A stretch of DNA of 64,000 bases, taken from NCBI RefSeq assembly GCF_001458315.1, contig NZ_CYRX01000031.1, positions 434,001 to 498,000 of the forward strand, written 5' to 3'. The position numbers and the translations under genes are program-made. This document shows, piece after piece, positions 28,263 through 36,476 of this stretch. The notes under the pieces were generated by a model. The model ran no database searches. It was not told the origin of the DNA and saw nothing but the letters and a program-made list of their open reading frames with translations. Position 1 is the first letter of the stretch. The number at the start of each line of letters is the position of its first letter. The stretch is from Thalassobacter stenotrophicus (GTDB taxonomy: Bacteria; Pseudomonadota; Alphaproteobacteria; Rhodobacterales; Rhodobacteraceae).

Positions 28263-28837
28263 AAAAACCTAAGGGCCGCAAAGCCACCGATTAACAAAAT
28301 AACAAACGCGGTGAACACAAGCCCAAGGCGACGCTCAATGAAGGCGCGAACCGGTGCGCCGAATTTCCATAACAATGCAGACACAATAAAAAATCTCAAA
28401 CCGCGGGCGAGGATGGACGTTGCCACAAACGTCGCAAGCGGCATCCCGGTCCAACCGGACATAATCGTTATCACTTTATACGGGAAAGGCGTCAGCCCTG
28501 CCACAAGAACCGCCCAAAATCCGAAATCGTTAAAGCGGTTGTTAAACTCGGCCATTGAGCCGCCCTTGCCCATCGCTTCGAGAACGGGCGCGCCGATGGC
28601 GTCATAAAAGAATGCGCCGATAAAATAGCCCAGCATTCCGCCCAAAACGGATGACACTGTGGCCACGCCCGCAATCAAAAACGCACGGCGCGGCGCCGCG
28701 AGGATCATGGGAATCATCAAGATATCCGGGGGGATCGGGAAAACCGAACTTTCGATGAACGCCACAAAAGCCAGCACCCACAACGCGCGGGGATGGTCGG
28801 CCATGGACATAGTCCAGTTGTATAAAGACCTTATCAT
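28259..28837 (-). CDS. VTT-domain (YqaA/DedA-like) membrane protein
   Basis: A 192-residue inner-membrane protein of the SNARE-associated/VTT family. Features are the segment E-S-S-V-F-P-I-P-P-D near residue 29, the glycine-rich re-entrant loop L-G-G-M-L-G-Y-F-I-G, and G-L-T-P-F-P-Y-K-V. The family is linked to lipid scrambling and envelope homeostasis. I chose the Met at 28837; the frame continues upstream towards the tRNA promoter region. It is coupled to dsbB. Confidence 0.88.
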   Translation of the reverse strand: MIRSLYNWTMSMADHPRALWVLAFVAFIESSVFPIPPDILMIPMILAAPRRAFLIAGVATVSSVLGGMLGYFIGAFFYDAIGAPVLEAMGKGGSMAEFNNRFNDFGFWAVLVAGLTPFPYKVITIMSGWTGMPLATFVATSILARGLRFFIVSALLWKFGAPVRAFIERRLGLVFTAFVILLIGGFAALRFL

Positions 28838-28926
28838 ACTTTCGGCAGTGTCATGCCTTTTGAGTTCCGTCAATGCCGCGACGCGGCAAATCAGGCCAAA
28901 TAAATGCATCTGTTGCCCGAGAGCGA

Positions 28927-28955
28927 TTGACGCTCTCGCGACACTGGGCTAGAGC
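28927..28955 (+). promoter_or_regulatory. Sigma-70-type promoter of tRNA-Leu
   Basis: TTGACG (28927-28932), a 17-base spacer and TAGAGC (28950-28955) place the start of transcription a few bases before the mature tRNA end at 28969. Confidence 0.55.
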
Positions 28956-28968
28956 GGGCCTCGCAAGT

Positions 28969-29053
28969 GCCGGTGTGGCGGAATTGGTAGACGCAGGGGA
29001 TTCAAAATCCCCCGCCGCAAGGCTTGCCGGTTCGAGTCCGGCCACCGGTACCA
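28969..29053 (+). tRNA. tRNA-Leu (CAA)
   Basis: An 85-base tRNA with encoded CCA. Acceptor arms GCCGGTG and CACCGGT pair (one G-T pair), A is the discriminator, and the anticodon loop TTCAAAA gives CAA between GGGGA and TCCCC stems. A long variable arm typical of leucine tRNA (CGCCGCAAGGCTT region) precedes the T arm GGTTCGAGTCC. It reads UUG codons. Confidence 0.97.
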
Positions 29054-29295
29054 GCAAAGTGTTAAGAGCATCCCTTCGGGGACCCGGCCAATCGAAACGG
29101 GTTAATCCTCTTAAAACCTGCGGAAATCACTCACAAAATCTAAAAACAGCTATACGCGGCGAGCTCGGTTTGTACCGTCATCGCCCGGATCACGGTTGGG
29201 CTGTTAACCGCGAATCAAACGTACGGTCCTTTCGACGACATTGCACAATGAGAGTTCAGCGGTATGCTCATCCCATTGCTTGCGAAGGATACAGG

Positions 29296-29721
29296 ATGGA
29301 ACGTTTTCACTACTGGTTCATGGGACTGGTAACTGTATTTTATGGAGTTGCTGTTCTGATCGACTACGCGGCCGTACAATACAATTTGCCAGCTTACTAT
29401 GAGGCCTTCACACCCGAGCAGCAGGAATGGTTTGCAACACTTCCTCCGTGGTTTGATGCAGTTTGGGCCACTCAAGTTGTTCTTGCTCTGCTTGGGGGAG
29501 CGGCGTTGGTTCTTCTAAACCGCGCGGCGGTCTGGTTGTTTGGGTTATCATTCGTCCTCAATTCAGGGATGACCCTTTGGGTGCTGGTTCTGTCCGATCC
29601 TTCTATGGTCGATGTTGCGGGTTGGGTTGGTTGCGCGCTGATGACTGGCAGCTTGGCACTCACGCTCTTGTTTTGGCTCTATGCGCGGGGCGAAAAACAA
29701 TCGCCCACGGGGCTGTTATGA
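29296..29721 (+). CDS. Small four-helix membrane protein, unknown
   Basis: A 141-residue integral membrane protein with about four hydrophobic segments. It has an acidic stretch between helices 1 and 2 (Y-E-A-F-T-P-E-Q-Q-E-W-F near residues 38-49). I do not recognise a characterised family. AAGGA lies upstream of the ATG. Its stop overlaps the Nudix start (ATGA). The gene and the preceding gap (29054-29295) are noticeably less GC-rich than the surroundings and directly follow a tRNA gene. Confidence 0.7.
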   Translation: MERFHYWFMGLVTVFYGVAVLIDYAAVQYNLPAYYEAFTPEQQEWFATLPPWFDAVWATQVVLALLGGAALVLLNRAAVWLFGLSFVLNSGMTLWVLVLSDPSMVDVAGWVGCALMTGSLALTLLFWLYARGEKQSPTGLL

Positions 29722-30158
29722 GCGCGGATCGCCCCAAAGTCGGCGCGATCGCGGTTGTATTGCGCGACGATGCGGCACTGATGGTGCAGCGGGGCAAAGA
29801 GCCGAACGCAGGGCTATGGGGTTTTCCCGGCGGACACGTCGAATGGGGGGAAACCGCCCTTGAGGCCGCAGTCCGCGAATTGCATGAGGAAACCGGTGTC
29901 ACCGCGACCGCCGCAGGCTATCTCACCTGTTTAGATGTGGTTGGCCGCGACGCACAGGACCGCATCACCCACCACTACCTGTTGGCCGCCGTGCTGTGCC
30001 ACTATGTGGCGGGCAGCCCCGTTGCCGCAGATGATGCCGCGGACGCCGAATGGATCCCGCTGTCGGAAATCGCAGCCGCCGGTCGTCCGTTCAGTCAAAA
30101 CGTCGACCGCGTCATCGCAGCAGCCCTTGCACACCATAAAACAGCCGCACTCGCTTAG
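29718..30158 (+). CDS. NUDIX hydrolase
   Basis: A 146-residue hydrolase of nucleoside diphosphate-linked compounds. The Nudix box reads G-G-H-V-E-W-G-E-T, then R-E-L-H-E-E-T-G-V (about 40-62), matching G-x5-E-x7-R-E-U-x-E-E-x-G-U. A preceding G-L-W-G-F-P supports an ADP-ribose/NADH-like or MutT-like role; the substrate is undetermined. The start is fixed by the ATGA overlap with the membrane protein gene. Confidence 0.92.
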   Translation: MSADRPKVGAIAVVLRDDAALMVQRGKEPNAGLWGFPGGHVEWGETALEAAVRELHEETGVTATAAGYLTCLDVVGRDAQDRITHHYLLAAVLCHYVAGSPVAADDAADAEWIPLSEIAAAGRPFSQNVDRVIAAALAHHKTAALA

Positions 30159-30192
30159 TGCACCGCGCCCTTCCCAAAGGACATCTGACACA

Positions 30193-30540
30193 ATGCAAAC
30201 CTTCGAATACAAAATCGTCCCTGCCCCGCGTCGCGGCAAATCCGGCAAAGGTATTCGCGGCAATGAGGCGAAGTTTGCCAATGCCCTAAGCGTAGTGATG
30301 AACGAGCTAGGCGCCGCGGGGTGGGAGTACATTCGCACCGACACCCTCCCGGCGGAGGAACGCCGCGGCCTTCTGTTTCGCAGCACAGTTCAGCACACAA
30401 TGCTGATCTTTCGCCGCCCCAAACAGGCCGCAGCCCCTGTTACACATCCGCTGTTGGCACGCCCCAAGCGTGAAGAAACGCCTCCAGACACGCCCGAGGG
30501 CGCGGATCAGGTAGACGAAGGGGCGGAACCTACGCGCTGA
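30193..30540 (+). CDS. DUF4177 domain-containing protein
   Basis: A 115-residue protein. Residues 1-75 form a small alpha/beta unit starting M-Q-T-F-E-Y-K-I-V-P-A-P and containing L-N-E-L-G-A-A-G-W-E-Y-style spacing (M-N-E-L-G-A-A-G-W-E-Y), the DUF4177 hallmark. The tail is a Pro- and acid-rich low-complexity segment. Function is unknown. It converges on bolA with an 11-base overlap of coding ends. Confidence 0.85.
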   Translation: MQTFEYKIVPAPRRGKSGKGIRGNEAKFANALSVVMNELGAAGWEYIRTDTLPAEERRGLLFRSTVQHTMLIFRRPKQAAAPVTHPLLARPKREETPPDTPEGADQVDEGAEPTR

Positions 30541-30787
30541 TATCCAGCGACAAGGCGTGGATTTGCACCATCAGGTCCTTGCCAATCGCGGCATGCACGG
30601 CCCTGTGACGCGCAATCCGGGACATCCCATCAAACGCGGCGGATTGGATGCGCACGGCGTAATGTGTCTCGCCCGTGCCATCGTCGCCGGCATGTCCCGC
30701 GTGCATATGGCTCTCGTTCACGACATCCAAAACCTGCGGCGTAAACGCTGCGCGCAGGGCGGCTTCAATTTTATCGGCCTTAGTCAC
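30530..30787 (-). CDS. bolA: BolA family protein
   Basis: An 85-residue KH-like protein. The family core is E-S-H-M-H-A-G-H-A-G (about 25-34), then E-T-H-Y-A-V-R-I and the helix S-R-I-A-R-H-R-A-V. BolA proteins pair with monothiol glutaredoxins in iron-sulfur or iron signalling. It is divergent from a DnaJ-domain gene across 79 bases, the usual Rhodobacterales neighbourhood of cobST. Confidence 0.95.
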   Translation of the reverse strand: MTKADKIEAALRAAFTPQVLDVVNESHMHAGHAGDDGTGETHYAVRIQSAAFDGMSRIARHRAVHAAIGKDLMVQIHALSLDISA

Positions 30788-30866
30788 GAAAAATCCCCTC
30801 GCTGCCTCTTCACTCCCCCGCCAGATAGTCTAAAGTCTAGGGCCTTGCAACGAAGGGGACACACCC

Positions 30867-31493
30867 GTGAGCAGCAGCGATCCATTCAACTTCGACATGC
30901 GTGTTTCGACCGCAAAGAAAAAGACCAACCGCACACGGCGCGGCATGTCCGGGGCGTTTGAGACGTCAAAACGTGTCTGTGAACACAAAGGCTGTGAGGA
31001 AGCGGGCCAATACCGCGCCCCCAAAAGCCCGGACATTCTGGACGACTTCTATTGGTTCTGCCGTGAACACGTGCGGGAATATAACCTGAAGTGGAATTTC
31101 TTTGACGGGACGACCGAAGAAGAAATCAACGCGCAACTTGACCGTGACAAAGTGGGCGAGCGCCCCACCAAACCGTTCAAGCAATCCGCCGAGGAACGCG
31201 CCTGGGCTCGTTTGGGCGTGGATGACGCGCATCAGGTGCTGGGTGCCAATGCCACCCGCAATCCCGGCAAGGGTGGTGGCGGTGGTCGCAGGCTGCCCCC
31301 CACCGAGCGCAAAGCACTCGAGATCCTTGAGGCAAAGGATCATTGGGAAAAGGCCGAAATCCGCAAGGCCTACAAAAAGCTGATCAAAGTGCTTCACCCC
31401 GACATGAACGGAGGCGACCGCAGCCAAGAAGAACAGCTTGGCGAAGTCGTCTGGGCTTGGGATCAGATTAAGGACAGTCGCAGCTTTAAATAG
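30867..31493 (+). CDS. DnaJ-domain protein (C-terminal J domain)
   Basis: A 208-residue co-chaperone-like protein. The J domain is at the C-terminus (about 145-205) with K-A-Y-K-K-L-I-K-V-L-H-P-D-M-N holding the essential H-P-D triad. The N-terminal part has a possible C-x4-C pair (R-V-C-E-H-K-G-C) and the conserved F-Y-W-F-C-R-E-H-V. The start is GTG at 30867 after AAGGGGA. The gene lies upstream of cobS, as in many Rhodobacterales, but here two unrelated genes intervene. Confidence 0.9.
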   Translation: MSSSDPFNFDMRVSTAKKKTNRTRRGMSGAFETSKRVCEHKGCEEAGQYRAPKSPDILDDFYWFCREHVREYNLKWNFFDGTTEEEINAQLDRDKVGERPTKPFKQSAEERAWARLGVDDAHQVLGANATRNPGKGGGGGRRLPPTERKALEILEAKDHWEKAEIRKAYKKLIKVLHPDMNGGDRSQEEQLGEVVWAWDQIKDSRSFK

Positions 31494-31547
31494 GCTGCGA
31501 CATCTTGGCGGTTGCCCCATTGGGGCGACTGCCGCACCAAGGGTGCC

Positions 31548-31910
31548 ATGAAGCACGCGCTCCGCCTTCTTTTGGTTTTGACGATCACGCTGGGTATTCT
31601 TGCCCCGCGCGCATCTGCCATCGCCATGGAGCTGATGCCCGGCCAATTCCAGACCATCGTGATCTGCTCTGGCTTTGAGATGCAGACCATCGTCATTGAC
31701 GCCGAGGGTCAGCCCGTCGAAGTCGCCGACACCGAGGCCCACAAGTGTGTTTTCAAGGACGCGGTGGTCGCAATCGCCGTGCCCGAGACACCCGTTTGGC
31801 AAACACTCGCCCGTGCCAACCTTCGCGATGCGGCGCGTACGGACCTTGTGTCTGCGCCCCTCGCTGCCGTTTTACCGCCCCCCTCCCAAGGTCCGCCGCT
31901 GCCCGTCTGA
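31548..31910 (+). CDS. Exported small protein, two-cysteine, ahead of PepSY gene
   Basis: A 120-residue protein with an N-terminal signal sequence (about 1-25, L-R-L-L-L-V-L-T...A-S-A). The mature part has one Cys in I-V-I-C-S-G-F-E-M and another in H-K-C-V-F-K-D, with a Pro-rich tail. The spacing recalls DUF2946-type exported proteins found near metal-uptake genes, but I am not certain of the family. It precedes the PepSY membrane protein by 43 bases and is probably in the same operon. Confidence 0.65.
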   Translation: MKHALRLLLVLTITLGILAPRASAIAMELMPGQFQTIVICSGFEMQTIVIDAEGQPVEVADTEAHKCVFKDAVVAIAVPETPVWQTLARANLRDAARTDLVSAPLAAVLPPPSQGPPLPV

Positions 31911-31953
31911 CCCCTTTGTTCAGACCTAAGTTCGCAGCGAAAGACCACACTAC

Positions 31954-33288
31954 ATGTCCGATATCACCGGGGCGGCCTCAATCCGCCCAACCATCGCCCG
32001 TGGCGGGGCGTTCTACCGCCTTGTCTGGAAATGGCATTTCCTCGCCTCTCTCTATGTGTTGCCCTTCATGGCAATGCTCTCGATCACGGGGGGCCTCTAC
32101 CTTTATAAGCCTCAGATCGAAAACTGGCTCTATGCAGACCGTTTCTATGTAGAGGCGCAGGAAACAGCCCTGCCCATCGCCGTTCAAATCGCTCAGCTCG
32201 ACACCTTTGTCGGGATTTCCCGGATGCGCGCGGTGATCCCGCCCGTGTCGCCCGAACATACCACTCGGATTGAGTTCAACACCCCTCAAGGCGTGCGCAG
32301 TTACGCTTGGATCAATCCCTACACCGCCGACATCATTGCCGTGCAGGCGCGCGACACGATGCTGATGCACCAAGTCAAAAAGTTCCACGGAGAACTGTTG
32401 CTTGGCGACATTGGCACCAAGTTTGTGGAACTGGCCGCGCATTGGGCCGTGATCATGCTGGTGACCGGAGCCGTGTTGTGGTGGCCGCGCGGCGCGCAGC
32501 GGCTGCGGGACCGCGCGGCATTGCCCCGCCCGCCGAAAAACCAATCCGCCAAGCGCGGGTTTTGGAGGCAAATGCATCTGTTCACCGGGATGCTCGCGGT
32601 GGTTTTGGTCTTGCCGATCTTGGTCTCCGGGCTGCCGTGGACGGATGTCTGGGGCGGTGGCCTGAATAAGGTCCAAGAGATCACCGGCACTCAAAGCAAA
32701 TCCCTCCGGTTCGGTGGCTCTGTGCCCAAGTCGAGCACCGACACAGGCGAGCCGATCGCGGTTGAACAGGTCGCGGCCATCGCTGCGGACCAAGGGCTGG
32801 CCACACCTTATGAAATCCGCCCTCCACGCAAAGCCGATGGCGCGTATTGGATGCGCTCTGCCAGCGTGAACCGCTACGCGCAATCAGAACTGGTGATTGA
32901 CCAGTATAGCGGCGCGGTCTTGGCACGGGTCGATTTCACCGACAACCCCGGGGTGGCGCAGGCCAAATCCCTCGGCATCAGCTTTCACCAAGGCGAATTA
33001 TACGGCTGGGCGAACGTGGCCCAAAACACCGTGGCCGCAGTGCTGGGCGTCGTGCTGTCAGTGTCGGGGTTTGTGGCGTGGTGGATGCGCCGGCCGCAGG
33101 GCAGTCTCGGCGTGCCTGCCGCCCCAGATGCACAGGTGTCATGGCCTGTGGCAGCGTTGATCGTGACCATGATGATCCTGCTGCCGCTTGTCGGTGCCAG
33201 CCTGATCGCTGTGCTCGCGCTCGACTGGGTTGTGTTTCGCAAACTTGGATGGTTTCGGGGGGCGTCCGCCCCGCATGCCGCCGAGTGA
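31954..33288 (+). CDS. PepSY-associated transmembrane protein
   Basis: A 444-residue inner-membrane protein of the PepSY_TM type. It shows the first helix with L-Y-V-L-P-F-M-A-M-L-S-I-T-G, later helices at about 160, 210, 355 and 395, the conserved H-Q-V-K-K-F-H-G-E-L-L-L-G segment, and H-L-F-T-G-M plus S-F-H-Q-G-E-L-Y-G with histidines spaced for heme or metal work. Relatives act as siderophore or iron reductases next to receptors; no receptor is nearby here. It follows the exported two-Cys gene. A hairpin and then a terminator come after the stop. Confidence 0.88.
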   Translation: MSDITGAASIRPTIARGGAFYRLVWKWHFLASLYVLPFMAMLSITGGLYLYKPQIENWLYADRFYVEAQETALPIAVQIAQLDTFVGISRMRAVIPPVSPEHTTRIEFNTPQGVRSYAWINPYTADIIAVQARDTMLMHQVKKFHGELLLGDIGTKFVELAAHWAVIMLVTGAVLWWPRGAQRLRDRAALPRPPKNQSAKRGFWRQMHLFTGMLAVVLVLPILVSGLPWTDVWGGGLNKVQEITGTQSKSLRFGGSVPKSSTDTGEPIAVEQVAAIAADQGLATPYEIRPPRKADGAYWMRSASVNRYAQSELVIDQYSGAVLARVDFTDNPGVAQAKSLGISFHQGELYGWANVAQNTVAAVLGVVLSVSGFVAWWMRRPQGSLGVPAAPDAQVSWPVAALIVTMMILLPLVGASLIAVLALDWVVFRKLGWFRGASAPHAAE

Positions 33289-33293
33289 GCGAT

Positions 33294-33328
33294 AGGATCA
33301 CGCAAGCGTCCCTATATTGCGTGATCCT
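33294..33328. promoter_or_regulatory. 12-base perfect inverted repeat downstream of PepSY gene
   Basis: AGGATCACGCAA (33294-33305) and TTGCGTGATCCT (33317-33328) are exact reverse complements around an 11-base loop. There is no T-tract directly after it and a true terminator follows at 33334, so it may be an operator, an RNA processing stem or a first half of a double terminator. Confidence 0.55.
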
Positions 33329-33333
33329 TCTCC

Positions 33334-33370
33334 GGGAGGGGTGGTCGTGGCAGACGCCCCTCCCCTTTTT
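33334..33370 (+). terminator. Rho-independent terminator
   Basis: GGGAGGGG and CCCCTCCC form a GC stem followed by CTTTTT. It ends the PepSY operon and isolates cobS, which then has its own promoter in 33371-33538. Confidence 0.75.
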
Positions 33371-33538
33371 ATTCAAGTGTTCAGCCCGCCGTTGCCACCC
33401 GTTCAAGGCGACTGCGGGCTGGTCTTAGTCAAGACAGGCGCGATAGTGCCAGCACACCCCTTCCCCTCGCCGTTTCATGCGTTATGTTGCGTCGAACGCG
33501 GTGGGCTGAGCGCCCCCCAACAAGGTAAGGATTACACG

Positions 33539-34525
33539 ATGGCGGATGGTGGCATGGGGCAAATTGCAAAACCGACCGAAGATATCTCGGTCCGGGAAGT
33601 GTTCGGAATTGATTCAGACATGAAGGTAAAGGGGTTCGCTGAAGCCTCTGATCGCGTGCCTGAGATTGATCCGACCTACAAGTTCGACCCAGACACCACG
33701 CTCGCGATCCTTGCTGGCTTTGGCTACAATCGCCGCGTCATGATCCAAGGGTATCACGGCACGGGTAAGTCGACGCACATCGAACAAGTCGCTGCCAGGC
33801 TGAACTGGCCCGCAGTGCGTGTGAACCTCGACAGCCACATCAGCCGGATTGACCTGATCGGGAAAGACGCGATCAAGCTGAAGGACGGCGTACAGGTTAC
33901 CGAATTCCACGAAGGCATCCTGCCGTGGGCCCTGCGCAACCCCGTTGCCATCGTATTTGATGAATACGATGCCGGCCGCGCGGATGTGATGTTCGTGATC
34001 CAGCGCGTACTGGAAGCCGACGGCAAACTGACGCTGATGGACCAAAACGAGATAATCACTCCACACCCGTCGTTCCGTTTGTTCGCAACAGCCAACACCG
34101 TTGGTCTGGGTGATACGACTGGCCTTTATCACGGTACGCAACAGATCAACCAAGCCCAGATGGACCGCTGGTCTCTGGTCGCAACGCTGAACTACCTCAG
34201 CCACGATGCGGAAGCCGCAATCGTTTTGTCCAAGTCGCCCCACTACAATACCGAAAAAGGCCGCCAAATCGTGAGCCAGATGGTGACTGTGGCCGACCTG
34301 ACCCGGACTGCGTTCATGAACGGCGATCTGTCTACTGTGATGTCGCCCCGCTCGGTGCTGGCATGGGCCGAAAACGCGCGCATCTTTGGCGACGTGGGCT
34401 ATGCGTTCCGCCTGTCGTTCCTCAACAAATGTGATGAGTTGGAACGCCAGACCGTGGCCGAATTCTACCAGCGGTGCTTTGACGAAGAACTGCCTGAAAG
34501 TGCAGCAAGCATGAGCCTCGGCTAA
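33539..34525 (+). CDS. cobS: Aerobic cobaltochelatase subunit CobS
   Basis: A 328-residue AAA+ subunit of the CobNST complex that inserts cobalt into hydrogenobyrinate a,c-diamide during aerobic vitamin B12 synthesis. Walker A is G-Y-H-G-T-G-K-S-T (about 73-81). Walker B ends I-V-F-D-E-Y-D, and sensor F-A-T-A-N-T-V-G follows. The ATG at 33539 gives the characteristic short N-terminus; the longer open frame starts inside the terminator region. cobT follows 79 bases later. Confidence 0.97.
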   Translation: MADGGMGQIAKPTEDISVREVFGIDSDMKVKGFAEASDRVPEIDPTYKFDPDTTLAILAGFGYNRRVMIQGYHGTGKSTHIEQVAARLNWPAVRVNLDSHISRIDLIGKDAIKLKDGVQVTEFHEGILPWALRNPVAIVFDEYDAGRADVMFVIQRVLEADGKLTLMDQNEIITPHPSFRLFATANTVGLGDTTGLYHGTQQINQAQMDRWSLVATLNYLSHDAEAAIVLSKSPHYNTEKGRQIVSQMVTVADLTRTAFMNGDLSTVMSPRSVLAWAENARIFGDVGYAFRLSFLNKCDELERQTVAEFYQRCFDEELPESAASMSLG

Positions 34526-34604
34526 GGAACACGCGGCGGGTTTTCCCGTGAAAATCTGGGCGGGCGGGCTTGTGTAGCAACGCCCTCCGCCGCCGGAGGA
34601 TAGT

Positions 34605-36476
34605 ATGAAGAAACCCAACGATAACCCGGCTGATCCGTTCAAAAAGGCGCTTGCGGAGGCGACAAAGGTTCTGGCCGACGATCCTGAGTTGGGCGTCAGC
34701 TATTCCGTGGACCCCCCCGGTGCCACCAACGACAGTGTGCGCCTACCACAAGTAACGCGCCGCATGACCCGCGAAGAGGTCCTGCTGGCACGCGGCACAG
34801 CCGACGCTTTTGCCCTGCGCCACAAATACCACGACGCCAGCACCTACAGCCGCTACCTGCCCAGCGGGAACATGGCGCGTGAAATTTACGATGCGATGGA
34901 AACCGCTCGGTGCGAGGCAGTTGGCGCCCGCGCTATGCCCGGCACCGCAGGCAACATCGACGCCAAAATCGGCTCAGACGCGTCGCGTCGCGGCTACGGT
35001 GAAATCACCGAGGCCGCCCAAGCCCCGTTGGCCACCGCTGCGGGCTATCTGATCCGGCATCTGGCCACGGGCCGCGACCTGCCTCCGGCTGCGGCGAACG
35101 TCATGAACCTGTGGCGCGATTTCATCGAAGGCCAATGCGAAGGCACGCTCGACGGTATCGATGGCGCGCTTGCCGACCAAGCGACCTTTGCCAAGCTCGC
35201 CCGTCAGCTGATCGATGACATGGGTTACGGCGATCAGCTGGGCGACGATCCTGACCAAGAGGACGAGGATCAGGAAGAAGAAGGCCAGTCCGATGAGGAT
35301 GAGCAGCCCGACAGCACCGGCGAGGATGATCAATCCGAGCAGGACGATGAGGCCTCGCCCGAGCAAAGCCAAGAACAGCAGTCCGACCCCGCGCAGGCCT
35401 CTGTGACGATGGATGACATGGCCGAGGCTGAGAACGCCGAAGAAGCCGAGATGCCCGAGAGCCAAGACAACATGGAGCCGCCCCCACCGGCGCCCATCTC
35501 AGAGGCGGACCCCGGCTACATCGTGTATCGGACCGAACACGACGAAGAAATTCGCGCCGAGGACCTTGCGGAACCCGCCGAGTTGGAGCGTTTGCGCGCC
35601 TATCTGGATCAGCAGCTAGAGCCACTTAAGGGCGCCGTGTCGCGGCTTGCCAACAAATTGCAACGCCGCCTTCAGGCGCAACAGAACCGCTCTTGGGAGT
35701 TTGATCTGGAGGAGGGCATCCTTGATGCCGGCCGCCTTGCTCGTGTTGTTGCCAACCCAACCACACCGCTCAGCTTTAAGATGGAGCGTGACACAGAATT
35801 CCGTGACACCTGCGTGACGCTTTTGCTGGATAACTCTGGGTCGATGCGGGGCCGTCCGATCTCAATCGCGGCAATCTGCGCCGACGTTCTGGCCCGCACG
35901 CTGGAACGGTGCGGTGTTAAGGTCGAAATCCTCGGCTTTACGACCCGCGCGTGGAAGGGCGGCCTGAGCCGTGAGGAATGGCTCAAAGAAGGCCGCCCCC
36001 AACAGCCCGGACGCCTGAACGACCTGCGCCACATCATCTACAAATCAGCCGACGCACCATGGCGCCGGACGCGGCCCAACCTTGGGTTGATGATGAAAGA
36101 GGGCCTTCTGAAGGAAAACATCGATGGTGAGGCGCTGGAATGGGCGCAACGCCGGATGCTGGCCCGCCCCGAGGCGCGCAAGGTCATGATGGTGATTTCC
36201 GATGGTGCGCCCGTGGACGACAGCACCCTGTCGGTAAACCCGGCTAATTACCTCGAAAAACACCTGCGCGACGTGATCGCCATGGTGGAAAAGCGCAAGC
36301 AGATCGAACTGATCGCCATCGGGATCGGCCATGACGTAACCCGCTATTATGAGCGTGCTGTAACCATCACCGACGTTGAGCAATTGGCGGGCGCGATGAC
36401 CGAGCAGCTTGCATCTCTCTTTGATACGGACCCGCGCGCAAGGGCGCGGTTCGCTGGAATGAAAAAGGTTTCCTAG
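34605..36476 (+). CDS. cobT: Aerobic cobaltochelatase subunit CobT
   Basis: A 623-residue partner of CobS. The N-terminal helical domain is followed by a very acidic linker (about 208-310, rich in Asp, Glu, Gln and Ser). The C-terminal von Willebrand A domain has the MIDAS motif D-N-S-G-S-M-R-G (about 411-418) and a second V-I-S-D-G-A-P-V-D. This is the classic CobT layout. An AGGATAG ribosome site precedes the ATG. Its TAG shares a base with the GTG start of the aminopeptidase gene. Confidence 0.97.
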   Translation: MKKPNDNPADPFKKALAEATKVLADDPELGVSYSVDPPGATNDSVRLPQVTRRMTREEVLLARGTADAFALRHKYHDASTYSRYLPSGNMAREIYDAMETARCEAVGARAMPGTAGNIDAKIGSDASRRGYGEITEAAQAPLATAAGYLIRHLATGRDLPPAAANVMNLWRDFIEGQCEGTLDGIDGALADQATFAKLARQLIDDMGYGDQLGDDPDQEDEDQEEEGQSDEDEQPDSTGEDDQSEQDDEASPEQSQEQQSDPAQASVTMDDMAEAENAEEAEMPESQDNMEPPPPAPISEADPGYIVYRTEHDEEIRAEDLAEPAELERLRAYLDQQLEPLKGAVSRLANKLQRRLQAQQNRSWEFDLEEGILDAGRLARVVANPTTPLSFKMERDTEFRDTCVTLLLDNSGSMRGRPISIAAICADVLARTLERCGVKVEILGFTTRAWKGGLSREEWLKEGRPQQPGRLNDLRHIIYKSADAPWRRTRPNLGLMMKEGLLKENIDGEALEWAQRRMLARPEARKVMMVISDGAPVDDSTLSVNPANYLEKHLRDVIAMVEKRKQIELIAIGIGHDVTRYYERAVTITDVEQLAGAMTEQLASLFDTDPRARARFAGMKKVS

